A stretch of DNA of 64,000 nt from Microbacterium arborescens (GTDB taxonomy: Bacteria; Actinomycetota; Actinomycetes; Actinomycetales; Microbacteriaceae), in NCBI RefSeq assembly GCF_030369635.1, contig NZ_CP128474.1, positions 3,038,001 through 3,102,000 of the forward strand, given 5' to 3'. The position numbers and the translations under genes were made by a program. Shown one piece after another: positions 35,177-44,018 of the stretch. The notes beneath the pieces are model-generated. The model was given only the letters and a program-made list of their open reading frames with translations. It was not told where the DNA came from and ran no database searches. The first letter of the stretch is position 1, and the number at the start of each line of letters is the position of its first letter.

Positions 35177-35189
35177 GCTGTATGACAGC
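35177..35189. promoter_or_regulatory. GntR-type operator upstream of the kinase gene
   Basis: Palindrome GCTGT-ATG-ACAGC, matching the GT-N3-AC core of FadR-subfamily operators, 42 bp before the kinase start. A minus-strand TTGACG (35210-35215) with CATGCT (35187-35192) 17 bp away could be its promoter. Probably bound by the GntR regulator at 35512-36213. Confidence 0.5.
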
Positions 35190-35312
35190 ATGCAGCAGGA
35201 GGGGAGGGACGTCAATCGGGCGACACATCGCGCTCGGGGGTTGCGTCGTCGCCCGCATGGGCCGCACGCTGGCATCAGACGATCGACCCGCAGGAGACGA
35301 GAGGAGTCAGAC

Positions 35313-35504
35313 ATGTCCGAGACCGCCCGCGAGCACGGCGCCGAGGTTCCCGTGGCCGACGCCGAGGAACAGCGGCATCCCGTCACACCCGACGACGGGA
35401 CGGCTCCCGAGATCCCGGCCCCGACGACCGAGGCGGACGACGCCGACGTCTGGGAGCAGAGTCACGAGGTGCCGATCGACGACGACGAGCCCGAAACGAC
35501 GTGA
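35313..35504 (+). CDS. Small acidic hypothetical protein
   Basis: A 63-residue protein with GAGGAG before ATG 35313, strongly acidic (ends EVPIDDDEPETT), without signal or membrane segment. It lies between the kinase promoter and the convergent GntR gene (7-bp gap). Likely disordered; function unknown. Confidence 0.65.
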   Translation: MSETAREHGAEVPVADAEEQRHPVTPDDGTAPEIPAPTTEADDADVWEQSHEVPIDDDEPETT

Positions 35505-35511
35505 GGCCTCC

Positions 35512-36213
35512 TCAACCGGCCACGTAGCGGCGGAAGTCATCCAGGGTCTGCTGCAGATGGTGATCCATCGCTGCGCGGGCGGCCTCCGGATCGCGCGAGC
35601 CCAGCGCCGCGAGAATACGCCGATGCTCCTCGATCGCGTGCTCCTGGATCTCCGGCACCCGCGAGGTCTGCGCCCGGCGCTCGGCGAGCACCTCGGTCAG
35701 GGGTGCGAGCAACACCCCGAGGAACAGGTTGTCCGAGGCGCCGAGGATCACGGCATGGAAGCGCAGGTCGGCCTCGACGAAGCGATCGACGTCGCCCGCG
35801 GCCGCTCCCGCGACCATCTCGTCGACGCATGCCGCGCACTCCGCCAGGGCCGCGTCGTCGACGATCGACGCGGCGAGAGCCGCGGCCTCGCACTCGATGA
35901 GGCGGCGCGTCGAGATGAGCTGCTCCGCCACGAGGGCATCGTCACCGTGCGCGGCGCGGAACCGCAGGGCGTCGGACACCGACGACCATTCCTCCACCGG
36001 CGCGACGCGCGACCCGACCCCCGAGACCACCCGCACGATGCCGCGGGCGGACAGCGTCCGCAGCGCCTCGCGCACGGTCACCCGACTGACATCGAACTCG
36101 GCGCCGATCTCGGCCTCGGTCGGCAGCGCGTCACCCGGCGCGAACCGGCCGGCGATGATGCGATCGAGCAGATCGTCGGCCACGGTGTTCACGAGAGACT
36201 TGCGCCGGGTCAT
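35512..36213 (-). CDS. GntR/FadR-family regulator (FCD domain)
   Basis: A 233-residue repressor. The winged HTH is at the N-terminus (AGRFAPGDALPTEAEIGAEF then VSRVTVREALRTLSARGIVR). The C-terminal all-helical FCD domain contains metal-type residues (ADLRFHAVILGASDN and EEHRRILAAL). It overlaps the TetR gene by ATGA, so both are on one transcript. It probably controls the four-carbon acid operon, whose promoter has a matching palindrome. Confidence 0.92.
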   Translation of the reverse strand: MTRRKSLVNTVADDLLDRIIAGRFAPGDALPTEAEIGAEFDVSRVTVREALRTLSARGIVRVVSGVGSRVAPVEEWSSVSDALRFRAAHGDDALVAEQLISTRRLIECEAAALAASIVDDAALAECAACVDEMVAGAAAGDVDRFVEADLRFHAVILGASDNLFLGVLLAPLTEVLAERRAQTSRVPEIQEHAIEEHRRILAALGSRDPEAARAAMDHHLQQTLDDFRRYVAG

Positions 36214-36818
36214 CGCTCCGCCTCCCGATTCTCGAAGGCCGACCAGCCGTTCTCGAGCACCGCGAACCCCGCGTCGAGCGTCGCCTCCGGGTCGTCGCTC
36301 TCATTCACCATGGTCTGGATCTGGAGCACGAACCTCGCGAAAACGCGGATGTGGGCGTCGGGCCGCTCCTCGCCGAGCTCGGCCGCCACGGCATCGGCGA
36401 GCGCGTCCTCGTGGCGCAGCCACATGCGCGCGGCGTAGTCGCGCAGGGCGGGTGTCGCGTTGAGGAAGTCCATGAACCGACGAGCGACATCGTCGCCGTG
36501 CTCGGCCGCGCCCGCACGGATCTCACGCTCGTAGTACGCGCGGATCGCCGTGGCGATCGATGTTCCGGCGGTGCGGTCGCGCACGGCCGAGACGAGGCGC
36601 TCGCGCTGCTCGTCATCCTCATCGAAGACCAGCGCCTCCTTCTGACTGAAGTGCGCGAAGACGGTCGTCGGCGAGACATCGGCGGCGTCCGCGATCTCAC
36701 GGATGCTGACGTCGTCGAACCCGCGTTCGAGGAACATCGCCGTCGCGACATCCGAGATCCGCTTGCGCGTGGCCGCCTTCTTGCGCTCGCGGCGCCCCAC
36801 GGGCGCGATCTCGGTCAT
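36210..36818 (-). CDS. TetR-family regulator
   Basis: A 202-residue repressor. HTH at ~13-58 (RKRISDVATAMFLERGFDDV then SIREIADAADVSPTTVFAHF). The C-terminal ligand domain contains YYEREIRAGAAEHGDDVARR. ATG 36818 with TAAGAT (36826-36831) seven bases upstream. Divergent from the MFS pump at 36889; the 70-bp gap contains its likely operator, so it should repress the pump and perhaps itself plus GntR. Confidence 0.92.
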   Translation of the reverse strand: MTEIAPVGRRERKKAATRKRISDVATAMFLERGFDDVSIREIADAADVSPTTVFAHFSQKEALVFDEDDEQRERLVSAVRDRTAGTSIATAIRAYYEREIRAGAAEHGDDVARRFMDFLNATPALRDYAARMWLRHEDALADAVAAELGEERPDAHIRVFARFVLQIQTMVNESDDPEATLDAGFAVLENGWSAFENREAER

Positions 36819-36847
36819 GTGGTCGATCTTAGGGCTCTCGCGCGAAA

Positions 36848-36883
36848 AACTGTATTGACACCAAAACTGGTATCGGTACAGTT
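36848..36883 (+). promoter_or_regulatory. MFS promoter with TetR-type operator
   Basis: -35 TTGACA (36855-36860), 16-bp spacer, -10 TACAGT (36877-36882), then six bases to ATG 36889, so leaderless. Inverted half-sites AACTGTA (36848-36854) and TACAGTT (36877-36883) flank the promoter; a third half-site AACTGGTA is at 36865-36872. Confidence 0.7.
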
Positions 36884-36888
36884 CCGGT

Positions 36889-38187
36889 ATGACTTCAGTT
36901 TTGTCGCGTCTCCGCCTCGCCGGCACCGACCGCCGCTGGGTGATGCTGATCGTGCTCACCACACTCACGACGGCGGGTATGACCGTCGTCCTCCCTGTCC
37001 TCCCGTTCGTCGTGCTGCGCTATGTCTCGGGCGAGGGCGAGCTCGCCCTGTGGGTCGGCGCGCTGGAGGCCGTCAACGGACTGTGCGCCTTCATCGCTGC
37101 GCCCTTCCTCGGACGCCTGTCCGATCGGTTCGGCCGCCGCCCGGTGATCATCGTCGCCTCGTTCGGTGCGGCGCTGAGCATGCTCCTGTTCGGCATCGGC
37201 GGGGCGCTGTGGGTGCTGCTGCTCGCGCGCGTCGTCCAAGGCGCGACGGCGGGCGACCTCCCCGCCCTCTTCGCCTACCTCGCCGACATCACCCCGCCCG
37301 AGAAGCGCGCACAGCGATTCGGCCTGCTCGGGGCGCTCTCGGGCATCGGCACCATGGTCGGGCCGGCGCTCGGCGGCCTGCTGGCAGCGATCGACCTCGC
37401 CCTCCCGGTCTTCGTCACCGCCGGGATCTCGTTCCTCATCGCGACCCTCAGCATCTTCCTCCTGCCCGAGAGCCTCGAACGCACGAACCGCATCCCCGCG
37501 ATCGCCGTGTCGGACCTGAACCCGTTCCTCGTGTTCCGCCGCGCCTTCGTACGCCCGGAGCTGCGCGCGCTGCTCATCGCCTTCGCGCTGCTCGCGCTCC
37601 CGTTCGGCTTCTTCGTCAACAACTTCAGCGTGCTCGCCCTCGACTCCATCGGCTGGGGACCCACCGCGATAGGACTGCTGATCGCCGTCGTCGGAGTGAT
37701 CGACATCCTCGTCCAGGGCATCCTCCTCGGCCTGCTGCTGCCGCGGATGGGCGAGCGCGGCGTCATCGTGGCCGGCATCGCGGCTCAGACGGCCGGACTC
37801 GTCGCTCTCGCCGTGGTCGCCTCGCTCGTCGCCCAGCCCTGGCTGTTCATCCTCGGCGCGCTCGCGCTCGCGGCCGGACAGGGCGCTTCGCAGGCAACGC
37901 TCGACGGGGTGATGTCGAACGCCGTCGCGGCTGACGAGCAGGGCTGGCTCGGCGGAGTCACCCAGTCACTCACCGCCGCGATGGGCACGATCGCCCCGAT
38001 CCTCGCCGGCGTGCTCTACGCCGGCGTCGCTCATGCGGCCCCGTACGCGCTCGGCGCCGCACTCATGGTCGTGGCCGCGATCACCGTGCTGCGCGCACGG
38101 ATCGTCGACGCGGCGACGCACCACGAGGCGCCCGGCGGCGACCCGGCCAGCATCGAGGCCGGGGCTGCGTCGGGTGCCCGGGCCTAG
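36889..38187 (+). CDS. MFS drug-efflux transporter (TetA-like)
   Basis: A 432-residue, 12-segment antiporter. Motif A GRLSDRFGRRPVII after the second segment; motif C-like GLLGALSGIGTMVGPALGG in segment five, typical of drug/H+ antiporters. The short C-terminal tail is hydrophilic. It has its own leaderless promoter and a divergent TetR gene. The substrate is probably a toxic compound sensed by that regulator; tetracycline is not implied. Confidence 0.9.
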   Translation: MTSVLSRLRLAGTDRRWVMLIVLTTLTTAGMTVVLPVLPFVVLRYVSGEGELALWVGALEAVNGLCAFIAAPFLGRLSDRFGRRPVIIVASFGAALSMLLFGIGGALWVLLLARVVQGATAGDLPALFAYLADITPPEKRAQRFGLLGALSGIGTMVGPALGGLLAAIDLALPVFVTAGISFLIATLSIFLLPESLERTNRIPAIAVSDLNPFLVFRRAFVRPELRALLIAFALLALPFGFFVNNFSVLALDSIGWGPTAIGLLIAVVGVIDILVQGILLGLLLPRMGERGVIVAGIAAQTAGLVALAVVASLVAQPWLFILGALALAAGQGASQATLDGVMSNAVAADEQGWLGGVTQSLTAAMGTIAPILAGVLYAGVAHAAPYALGAALMVVAAITVLRARIVDAATHHEAPGGDPASIEAGAASGARA

Positions 38188-38426
38188 GCGTCCTCGCCCT
38201 CGGACTGGCGGCGACCGTTGGCCACCGTCACCGCGACGAACGCCCCGAGCAGCACGATCACCACGAGGCCGGCGAAAGCGAGTACCCGCAGCTGCCGCAG
38301 ATGCCATCCCGTCGCGACCTGGACGAGGACGAGGGCTGACACCACGACGATCAGCGCCACGCCGACGGCGACGCGGATGCCGCGGACGCGCCGCGCTCGC
38401 CTGTTCACCGCATCATGCCGCGACAT
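38184..38426 (-). CDS. Small two-segment membrane protein
   Basis: An 80-residue protein beginning MSRHDAVNRRARRVRGIR, then two membrane segments (VAVGVALIVVVSALVLVQV and VLAFAGLVVIVLLGAFVAVT) and tail NGRRQSEGEDA. ATG 38426. It converges with the MFS gene, overlapping by 4 bp. Function unknown. Confidence 0.75.
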   Translation of the reverse strand: MSRHDAVNRRARRVRGIRVAVGVALIVVVSALVLVQVATGWHLRQLRVLAFAGLVVIVLLGAFVAVTVANGRRQSEGEDA

Positions 38427-38587
38427 GTCTCTCTCCGCGAGCGGCGTTCTCGGGTGCACCGCTCCACCGGTCACTATCGGTCGCTTCGGCGCGAATGTGC
38501 GTTCCGGTGCGGAACCGAGCATTACGCCTCTCCCCCGCGCGCGTCCAGCCCTTTTGCTCGGGAAGCCGGAACCGACAGTGTGGGACC

Positions 38588-39829
38588 GTGCGATTGACAG
38601 ATGAGCTCGGCGCCTGGGCGGCGCGACAGCGGTGGTACGCCGGCAAGAGCCACCGACCGCGATTCCGCATCCTCGACGCGCAACCCGCGCCCGGCGCGAC
38701 GCGCTACCTCCTCATGGACGACGCCGGCGCCCTGCCGACGCTCTACAACGTGCCGCTGGCGCGGGTGTCCGCGCCAGCCGACGGTGATGACGTCGTCGCC
38801 CGCGACGGCGACGAGTACCTCGTCGACGCGACGCGCAACACGGGGTTCACGATCGGCACGCTGGCCGAGATGGGCGTCGACGTGACACGAGTCACCGGCT
38901 CGCGCGTGCTGACGGGCGAACAGTCGAACACATCGATCGTGTTCGACGTCGACGGTGAGCCCACGATCATCCTGAAGCTCTTCCGCGCCCTCCACCACGG
39001 CGAGAACCCCGACGTGACGGTGCAGCGGGTGCTGAGCGATGCGGGGTCGCCGTTCGTTCCGAGGTTCTTCGGCAGCCTCGATGCCGAATGGCCCGACATC
39101 GGACGCGACTCCGGTTCGGCTCGCGGCACCCTCGGTTTCGCGCAGGAGTTCCTCCGAGGCGTCCGCGACGGCTGGGCAGTAGCCCTCGAGGCCGCGCGCG
39201 AGAACCGCGACTTCACCGACGCCGCCCGTGACCTCGGCATCGCCGTCGCCGGCGTGCACGGCGCGCTCGGCGCGGCGCTCGACACGACCGAGGCGGCAGC
39301 GAGGGAGGTCGGCGCGACGGGTGCGGCGTGGCGCCGACGGCTGTCGATCGCGGCCACCGAGGTGCCCGCCGTCGCCGATCGCGTCGATGCGATCGGCGCC
39401 GTGTACGACGAGGCCCTCGCCCGCCCGTGGCCGCGCCTCCAGCGCATCCACGGCGACCTGCACCTCGGGCAGGTGCTCGCCGTGCCGGCGGGAGGATGGC
39501 GCATCGTCGACTTCGAGGGCGAGCCGTTGCGGCCGATGGCCGAGCGCGCCATCCCCGATCTGCCGCCGCGTGACGTCGCCGGAATGCTGCGCTCGTTCGA
39601 CTACGCCGGCGCCGTCGGCGAGGGACCCGATCCGATGGGGTGGGCTGCAGCCTGCCGCTCAGCTTTCGTCGAGACGTACGCCGCGGCCCCCGGCGCGATC
39701 GCCCTGGACCCGGTGCTCCTGCGGGCCCTGGTGCTCGACAAGGCCGTCTACGAGTCGATCTACGAAGCCCGCAATCGCCCGGGCTGGCTGCCCGTGCCCC
39801 TCGCCGGCATCGACGCCGCACTGGCCTGA
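38588..39829 (+). CDS. mak: Maltokinase
   Basis: A 413-residue kinase forming maltose 1-phosphate from maltose and ATP in the trehalose-to-glycogen (GlgE) route. N-terminal cap with AARQRWYAGKSHRPRFRI; kinase lobe with EQSNTSIVF and ILKLFR; catalytic loop HGDLHLGQV and metal motif IVDFEGEPLRP; C-terminal ESIYEARNRPGW. Slightly shorter than mycobacterial enzymes. GTG 38588 has no clear ribosome site. It usually sits in a treS-mak-glgB operon; here it faces a treS-like gene tail to tail. Confidence 0.9.
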   Translation: MRLTDELGAWAARQRWYAGKSHRPRFRILDAQPAPGATRYLLMDDAGALPTLYNVPLARVSAPADGDDVVARDGDEYLVDATRNTGFTIGTLAEMGVDVTRVTGSRVLTGEQSNTSIVFDVDGEPTIILKLFRALHHGENPDVTVQRVLSDAGSPFVPRFFGSLDAEWPDIGRDSGSARGTLGFAQEFLRGVRDGWAVALEAARENRDFTDAARDLGIAVAGVHGALGAALDTTEAAAREVGATGAAWRRRLSIAATEVPAVADRVDAIGAVYDEALARPWPRLQRIHGDLHLGQVLAVPAGGWRIVDFEGEPLRPMAERAIPDLPPRDVAGMLRSFDYAGAVGEGPDPMGWAAACRSAFVETYAAAPGAIALDPVLLRALVLDKAVYESIYEARNRPGWLPVPLAGIDAALA

Positions 39830-39833
39830 GGCG

Positions 39834-39922
39834 GCGATACATTCGTCGGATGGGCGGTGCCCGTGTCTACCGGACGCCTCGCCGAGGCGACACCAGCACC
39901 ACCGGTCCGACGGATGTATCGC
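39834..39922. terminator. 89-bp palindromic hairpin between mak and treS-like genes
   Basis: Outer arms 39834-39850 and 39906-39922 pair over 17 bp with one T/G mismatch. Further inside, GGTGC/GCACC (39856-39860, 39896-39900), GTGTC/GACAC (39863-39867, 39889-39893) and CGCCTC/GAGGCG near the tip extend the cruciform. Placed between convergent stops, it should work as a bidirectional terminator; its size is unusual. Confidence 0.75.
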
Positions 39923-39926
39923 GGCG

Positions 39927-42224
39927 TCAATCCTCGAGAGGCTCCGGCGCGCGCAGCACCAGGAACTTCGCGCCGTAGCCGGGCAGCGACACGCTGAAGC
40001 TCTGCAGGTCGTCGACGCGGCCGATCGTCTCGCCCGAGGCCGCGTCGTACACCTCGCTGCGCGGCACGAGCTGCTCGGAGCGGACCGTGCCCTCCGTCGG
40101 CTCGGGCGAGAAGTTCAGCACGGTCACCTGCATCGCGGCATCCGCGTGGGGGTCGCCGTCGTCGAGCCGGTGCACGAGCACGAGCATCCCGGCATGCGCC
40201 ACCTCGGGGATGTCGACCTGCGAAGCGGTCGCGATGCCGTGCTCGCGACGCAGATCGAGGATGCCCGACAGCCGCGAGGCGAACGACTCCGGATCGTCGA
40301 GCTGCGCGGGCAGGGCGCCGTAGAGGGCGCGCCCGCGCGGCATCCCCGACGCCGAACGCGTCGCGGTCGGGTCGGCGTCGAGCAGATCGTGCGCACCCCG
40401 TTCGATCCAGCGCGTGTCGCCGGCGCCGAGCAGGTCGGCGACCTCATCGGCGGGCACCGTCAGCATTCCCACGAGGTCCCAGCCCGAGAGGGCGAAGACC
40501 CCCGGCTGCCACGCGTTGTACGCGCAGAGAAGCAGGTGGGCGTCTCGGATGCCGGGGACATCGGCGTCGGCGATGTCGTCCAGGCGTGCGATGCCGCGGG
40601 ATGCCGCGATGAGCGATGTCGTCGTGCAGGCGATGCCGTTCTGCGTGAAGACGCGGTTGTAGTCGGCCGTTCCGGTGAGATGCTCGGTCAGATCGGCGCG
40701 GATCTCCTCCGCGAGCTCACTGCCGGTGATGTCGCGCCCGCGGAAGCGGTACACGTCGTCGCCGTGCCGCGTCGCCCAATGCACGAGTTCGTAGGTCAGC
40801 TCGTCGTGGTTCTGCATCCCGTGCACGAGCTGCACCGGTGCGACGCCCAGCTCGAGCGACGAGGTGAGCGCGAGGCGCAGGAACTCCGTCTGCCCCGTCG
40901 CCAGGGCGTGGTGGTAGCCCGGGCGTCCGATGAAGTCGTACGAGAGGTCGGCCCCTACCGCACCCGTGTCGCGGATGTCCTCGATCGTGAGGTTCAGCTC
41001 CTGGAAGGTGAAGCCGCCGACCTTCCGCACCATGCCCGCGATGATGTGGTTGGCGGCATGCGAGAGGGGGTGCCCCTCCGACCAGGCGGGCAGCCCCTCC
41101 GCGCTCTTCTCGACGCCCAGGAAGCCGTTGGCGTCGAGGCGCAGCGCGCTGGTGCCGAGCTCGCCGAGCGAGTGCAAGGCGTCGCCGATCACGAGGCGCA
41201 TGCCCGCGAAGGTCGGGTCGAGCCAGTTGATCGACGGCTGCCCCTGCTTGAAGTAGTGCAGGTAGACCCAGCGCCGAGTCGCGCCGTCGGGTCCGATGAC
41301 GGGGGCCGTGGCGCTCCAGTTCGTCTCCTTCACCCCGGGGGTGTAGAAGATCACGCGCTGCATCGCGCCGATGATGTAGCCGCGTTCGGCGAGCTCGTGC
41401 TCGTTCGCGGAGTCGAGGTTGACGCTGTCGTACCCCTCGGGGACGTCGGGGAGCAGATGCCAGTCCTCCGGCGGGATCTCGACCATGTGGTAGATCCCGG
41501 GGTAGTCCTTGAACCCCATCTCGGCCAGGCGGAAGTCGGCCCCCTTGCCGGTGTGACCCGGCACGATGTCGTCGATCACGCTGCCGCCGTGCGCGTCCGC
41601 GACGTCGCACAGGGTACGGAACTCCTCCTCGGTACCGAACGCCGGATCGATCGAGGTGCTGATGCGGTCGAAGTGGCCGTCGACGCTGGGAGTCTCGCGC
41701 CAGTCGGTGATGCCACCCGCGCGCTTCACGGGCCCCGTATGGATCGCGGTGATGCCGATGCGCTCGAACACCGACCACAGCCGGTCATCGCCGAGCGCGG
41801 CGAGGAAGGACTGGCCGGGGCGGGTGATGAGCGAGATGGGGTAGGCCGTGAACCAGACGTCGGTCGTCGAGATCGCACGGCGCGCATCGGGACGGGCGTA
41901 CGGGTTGCGCCACATGGCGGGCTGCCCCGACAGCTGACGCGCGAGCACGTCGGCATCCTTCAGCATCGACTGCCGCACGAGCCACTCGACGTATGAGGGG
42001 TTGCTGCCGTTCGCCGTCCGCGGGTCGGTCATGTTGCGGCGAACGCTGCCGCCGCGGAACTGGTCGCGCGGTCGCAACCGGCGCGGGCGGGCCGGGTAGC
42101 GCTGCTCGTCGTAGCTGATCTCGGGCACCTCGAGGTCCGTGTCTTCGCCGTCGGTGCCCGCGGCCCCCGGGAGGGTGATCGGGGCGGTGTAGAGGTCCTC
42201 CGGCTGTTCGTCGTCGCGCGCCAT
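39927..42224 (-). CDS. treS: GH13 trehalose-synthase-like enzyme (maltose alpha-glucosyltransferase)
   Basis: A 765-residue GH13 protein. The first ~60 residues look disordered. Catalytic regions: [11 protein letters not shown] (region I, Asn-His replaced by Gly-His), [11 protein letters not shown] (nucleophile), FQELN (acid/base) and [14 protein letters not shown], the last close to TreS. TreS interconverts maltose and trehalose. At 765 residues it is longer than usual TreS (~600), so a related specificity is possible. ATG 42224 with TAGCGT (42231-42236) six bases upstream. Convergent with mak. Confidence 0.65.
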   Translation of the reverse strand: MARDDEQPEDLYTAPITLPGAAGTDGEDTDLEVPEISYDEQRYPARPRRLRPRDQFRGGSVRRNMTDPRTANGSNPSYVEWLVRQSMLKDADVLARQLSGQPAMWRNPYARPDARRAISTTDVWFTAYPISLITRPGQSFLAALGDDRLWSVFERIGITAIHTGPVKRAGGITDWRETPSVDGHFDRISTSIDPAFGTEEEFRTLCDVADAHGGSVIDDIVPGHTGKGADFRLAEMGFKDYPGIYHMVEIPPEDWHLLPDVPEGYDSVNLDSANEHELAERGYIIGAMQRVIFYTPGVKETNWSATAPVIGPDGATRRWVYLHYFKQGQPSINWLDPTFAGMRLVIGDALHSLGELGTSALRLDANGFLGVEKSAEGLPAWSEGHPLSHAANHIIAGMVRKVGGFTFQELNLTIEDIRDTGAVGADLSYDFIGRPGYHHALATGQTEFLRLALTSSLELGVAPVQLVHGMQNHDELTYELVHWATRHGDDVYRFRGRDITGSELAEEIRADLTEHLTGTADYNRVFTQNGIACTTTSLIAASRGIARLDDIADADVPGIRDAHLLLCAYNAWQPGVFALSGWDLVGMLTVPADEVADLLGAGDTRWIERGAHDLLDADPTATRSASGMPRGRALYGALPAQLDDPESFASRLSGILDLRREHGIATASQVDIPEVAHAGMLVLVHRLDDGDPHADAAMQVTVLNFSPEPTEGTVRSEQLVPRSEVYDAASGETIGRVDDLQSFSVSLPGYGAKFLVLRAPEPLED

Positions 42225-42286
42225 GCCTCAACGCTAGGGGCGGGGCCGATCCGGCGAAAAGGGCTGGTGCCCGAACGAGCGAACCA

Positions 42287-42946
42287 TTAAGGGGTCCGCG
42301 CGCGCGTGCGCTGCATCCGGCACACGGCCGCCGCCAGGGTGAGCGCGGCGGCGACACCGGTCCCGACCCACAGCGCGTTCGATGCAAGGGCCGACGAGGC
42401 GAGGCCGCCCGCGACCGCCCCCAGCGCGACCGCGGCCCACATCAGGAGGTGCCGCGACCAGCCCCAGCGGTCTGCGCCGCGCAGCGAGCGGACGATGCCC
42501 TGCCCCACTTTGACGAGGGCTCCCGTCATGTAGGTGACCCCGAACGCGACGTCCTGCCGCTGCGCGAGCACGGTGTTGGCCGCCCCCATGCCGAAGGCGA
42601 GCAGCGATCCCGCTGCGACTGGCGCGAACGACCCCGCCACCAGGGCGGCGGCGGCGGTGGCGACGGTGATCACGGCGAGGATGTGCACGGTGCGATCGGA
42701 TGCCGGCGACGTGAGCGCGGTCCCCGCCATGACGCCCAGGACGAACGCGACGATGAGCGCGGCGGCGAGGCCCGCAGCCGACCAGTCGACGTTCGAGAGG
42801 TCGACCGCCAGGCGTGTGGTGTTGCCGGTCATGAACGAGACGAAGTAGCCGCCGAGCAGGATGAAGCCGCAGCCGTCGAGGTACCCCGCCAGCGCGGCCA
42901 GCGCGACCGCGACGGCGAGACGACGGGCGCTGAGTTGACGCACCAT
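42287..42946 (-). CDS. DUF1275 (YoaK-like) membrane protein
   Basis: A 219-residue protein, about six membrane segments, with the family signature AGYLDGCGFILLGGYFVSFM-T-GNTTRLA near the N-terminus and LAFGMGAANTVLAQRQDVAF, then VTYMTGALVKVGQGIV. ATG 42946. The family is uncharacterised, sometimes proposed as a transporter. It starts 68 bp from the divergent 296-residue membrane protein. Confidence 0.92.
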   Translation of the reverse strand: MVRQLSARRLAVAVALAALAGYLDGCGFILLGGYFVSFMTGNTTRLAVDLSNVDWSAAGLAAALIVAFVLGVMAGTALTSPASDRTVHILAVITVATAAAALVAGSFAPVAAGSLLAFGMGAANTVLAQRQDVAFGVTYMTGALVKVGQGIVRSLRGADRWGWSRHLLMWAAVALGAVAGGLASSALASNALWVGTGVAAALTLAAAVCRMQRTRARTP

Positions 42947-43014
42947 GCTCCCAGTCTCCTCCTCGCCGGGCCCGGACTGCGGGCGCGCGGGTACCGTGGT
43001 GCGGCGAGGGCTCG

Positions 43015-43905
43015 ATGTCAGGGGCTTCCGCCGAGGGGGGAGAATCGTCGGTGATGCCTCGTTCCGATCCGTCGCCCGACAGCCTCGCCGGCCTGGACTT
43101 CGGCGCACGTCCGCCCCGACGCCTCACCCGCGCGGACGTCGATGCCGCCGTTCTGCGTTCGGCGGGACTCGGCGACCTGGTCGACCGGCTCTGGCGCGAG
43201 GGCGCGGCGGCCAGCAACGCCGCACGGCGCAGCGTCACAGCGCATCTTCGTGAGCGCTTCGGCGCGCGCGACCCGCACAGTGGAGCGATCCTTCGCGTCG
43301 TGTTCGTCCTGCTGCTGCTTTCCGTGTTGCCGATCGGCATGCTCAACGGCATCCGCCTCGGGATCGAGAACACCGTGGTTCCCGGCGCGATCGTCAGCGT
43401 GGTCGTGGGAGCCGGGGTCGTCGCGGCGGTGGCAGCTGCTGGGGGGCGACCGCTCGGACGACCGGTCGCCTTGCAGAGCACGTTGCTCGCCATCTCGCTG
43501 ATGGCCGCCGCGAGCGTGGCCGTGGTGGTCACCGACGGCTGGGTGCGAACGGCATATCTCGTCGGCGCGGTGCTGGGGGCAATCGCGGCGATTGTCGTCC
43601 GCGTGGTGCGGGCACGCGGACGACAGATGACCGAAGACATCGACACCGGGGTCGAATCGGCGCACCTCGACGTTGCGGCGGAGATCGCCACCCAGCGCGA
43701 GCGGATGACTGCCGAACTCACGCGCGAGCTCGAGAAGCGTCCCGACCTCGCCGAGCTGGTCCGGCGACGCAGCGCAGCAATCGTCGAGCTCCACTCACGA
43801 GGCGGAGCGATGCAGGCCGACGCACCGGATACTCCTCCGGGCGGGTTCATCATCCGGGAGCAGACGATGCTGTGGCTCCCCGTCAGCCAGCGTCACGATC
43901 GATGA
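43015..43905 (+). CDS. Hypothetical membrane protein, 296 aa
   Basis: A cytoplasmic N-terminal region (~110 residues, helices with VDAAVLRSAGLGDLVDRLWR) is followed by about four membrane segments (ILRVVFVLLLLSVLPIGML, VVPGAIVSVVVGAGVVAAV, LLAISLMAAASVAVVVTD, AYLVGAVLGAIAAIVVRVV) and a charged helical tail with REKRP-like repeats (ELTRELEKRPDLAELVRRRS). Start ATG 43015; ATG 43054 is an alternative. No family recognised. Confidence 0.75.
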   Translation: MSGASAEGGESSVMPRSDPSPDSLAGLDFGARPPRRLTRADVDAAVLRSAGLGDLVDRLWREGAAASNAARRSVTAHLRERFGARDPHSGAILRVVFVLLLLSVLPIGMLNGIRLGIENTVVPGAIVSVVVGAGVVAAVAAAGGRPLGRPVALQSTLLAISLMAAASVAVVVTDGWVRTAYLVGAVLGAIAAIVVRVVRARGRQMTEDIDTGVESAHLDVAAEIATQRERMTAELTRELEKRPDLAELVRRRSAAIVELHSRGGAMQADAPDTPPGGFIIREQTMLWLPVSQRHDR

Positions 43906-43955
43906 CGCGCCTCGGGCCGTCCGCATGATGCCACACGACTGCACCCATGTGAAGG

Positions 43956-43974
43956 TAGCTAGCTTTTCTAGTTA
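43956..43974. promoter_or_regulatory. MarR-like operator upstream of TspO-like gene
   Basis: TAGCTAG-CTTTT-CTAGTTA, seven-base arms with one mismatch and a five-base spacer, in an AT-rich island 45 bp before the start codon. The symmetry and spacing fit MarR-family operators. The nearest MarR gene in the window (15093) is far away. Confidence 0.45.
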
Positions 43975-44018
43975 AATCGTCATAGGTTCTCGCGCAGAAG
44001 CGAGAAGGAGACACGACT

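Noticed and set aside
39228..41996. Long plus-strand open frame across mak and the treS-like gene
   Set aside because: It is out of frame with mak and antisense to the GH13 gene, and it passes through the palindromic terminator.
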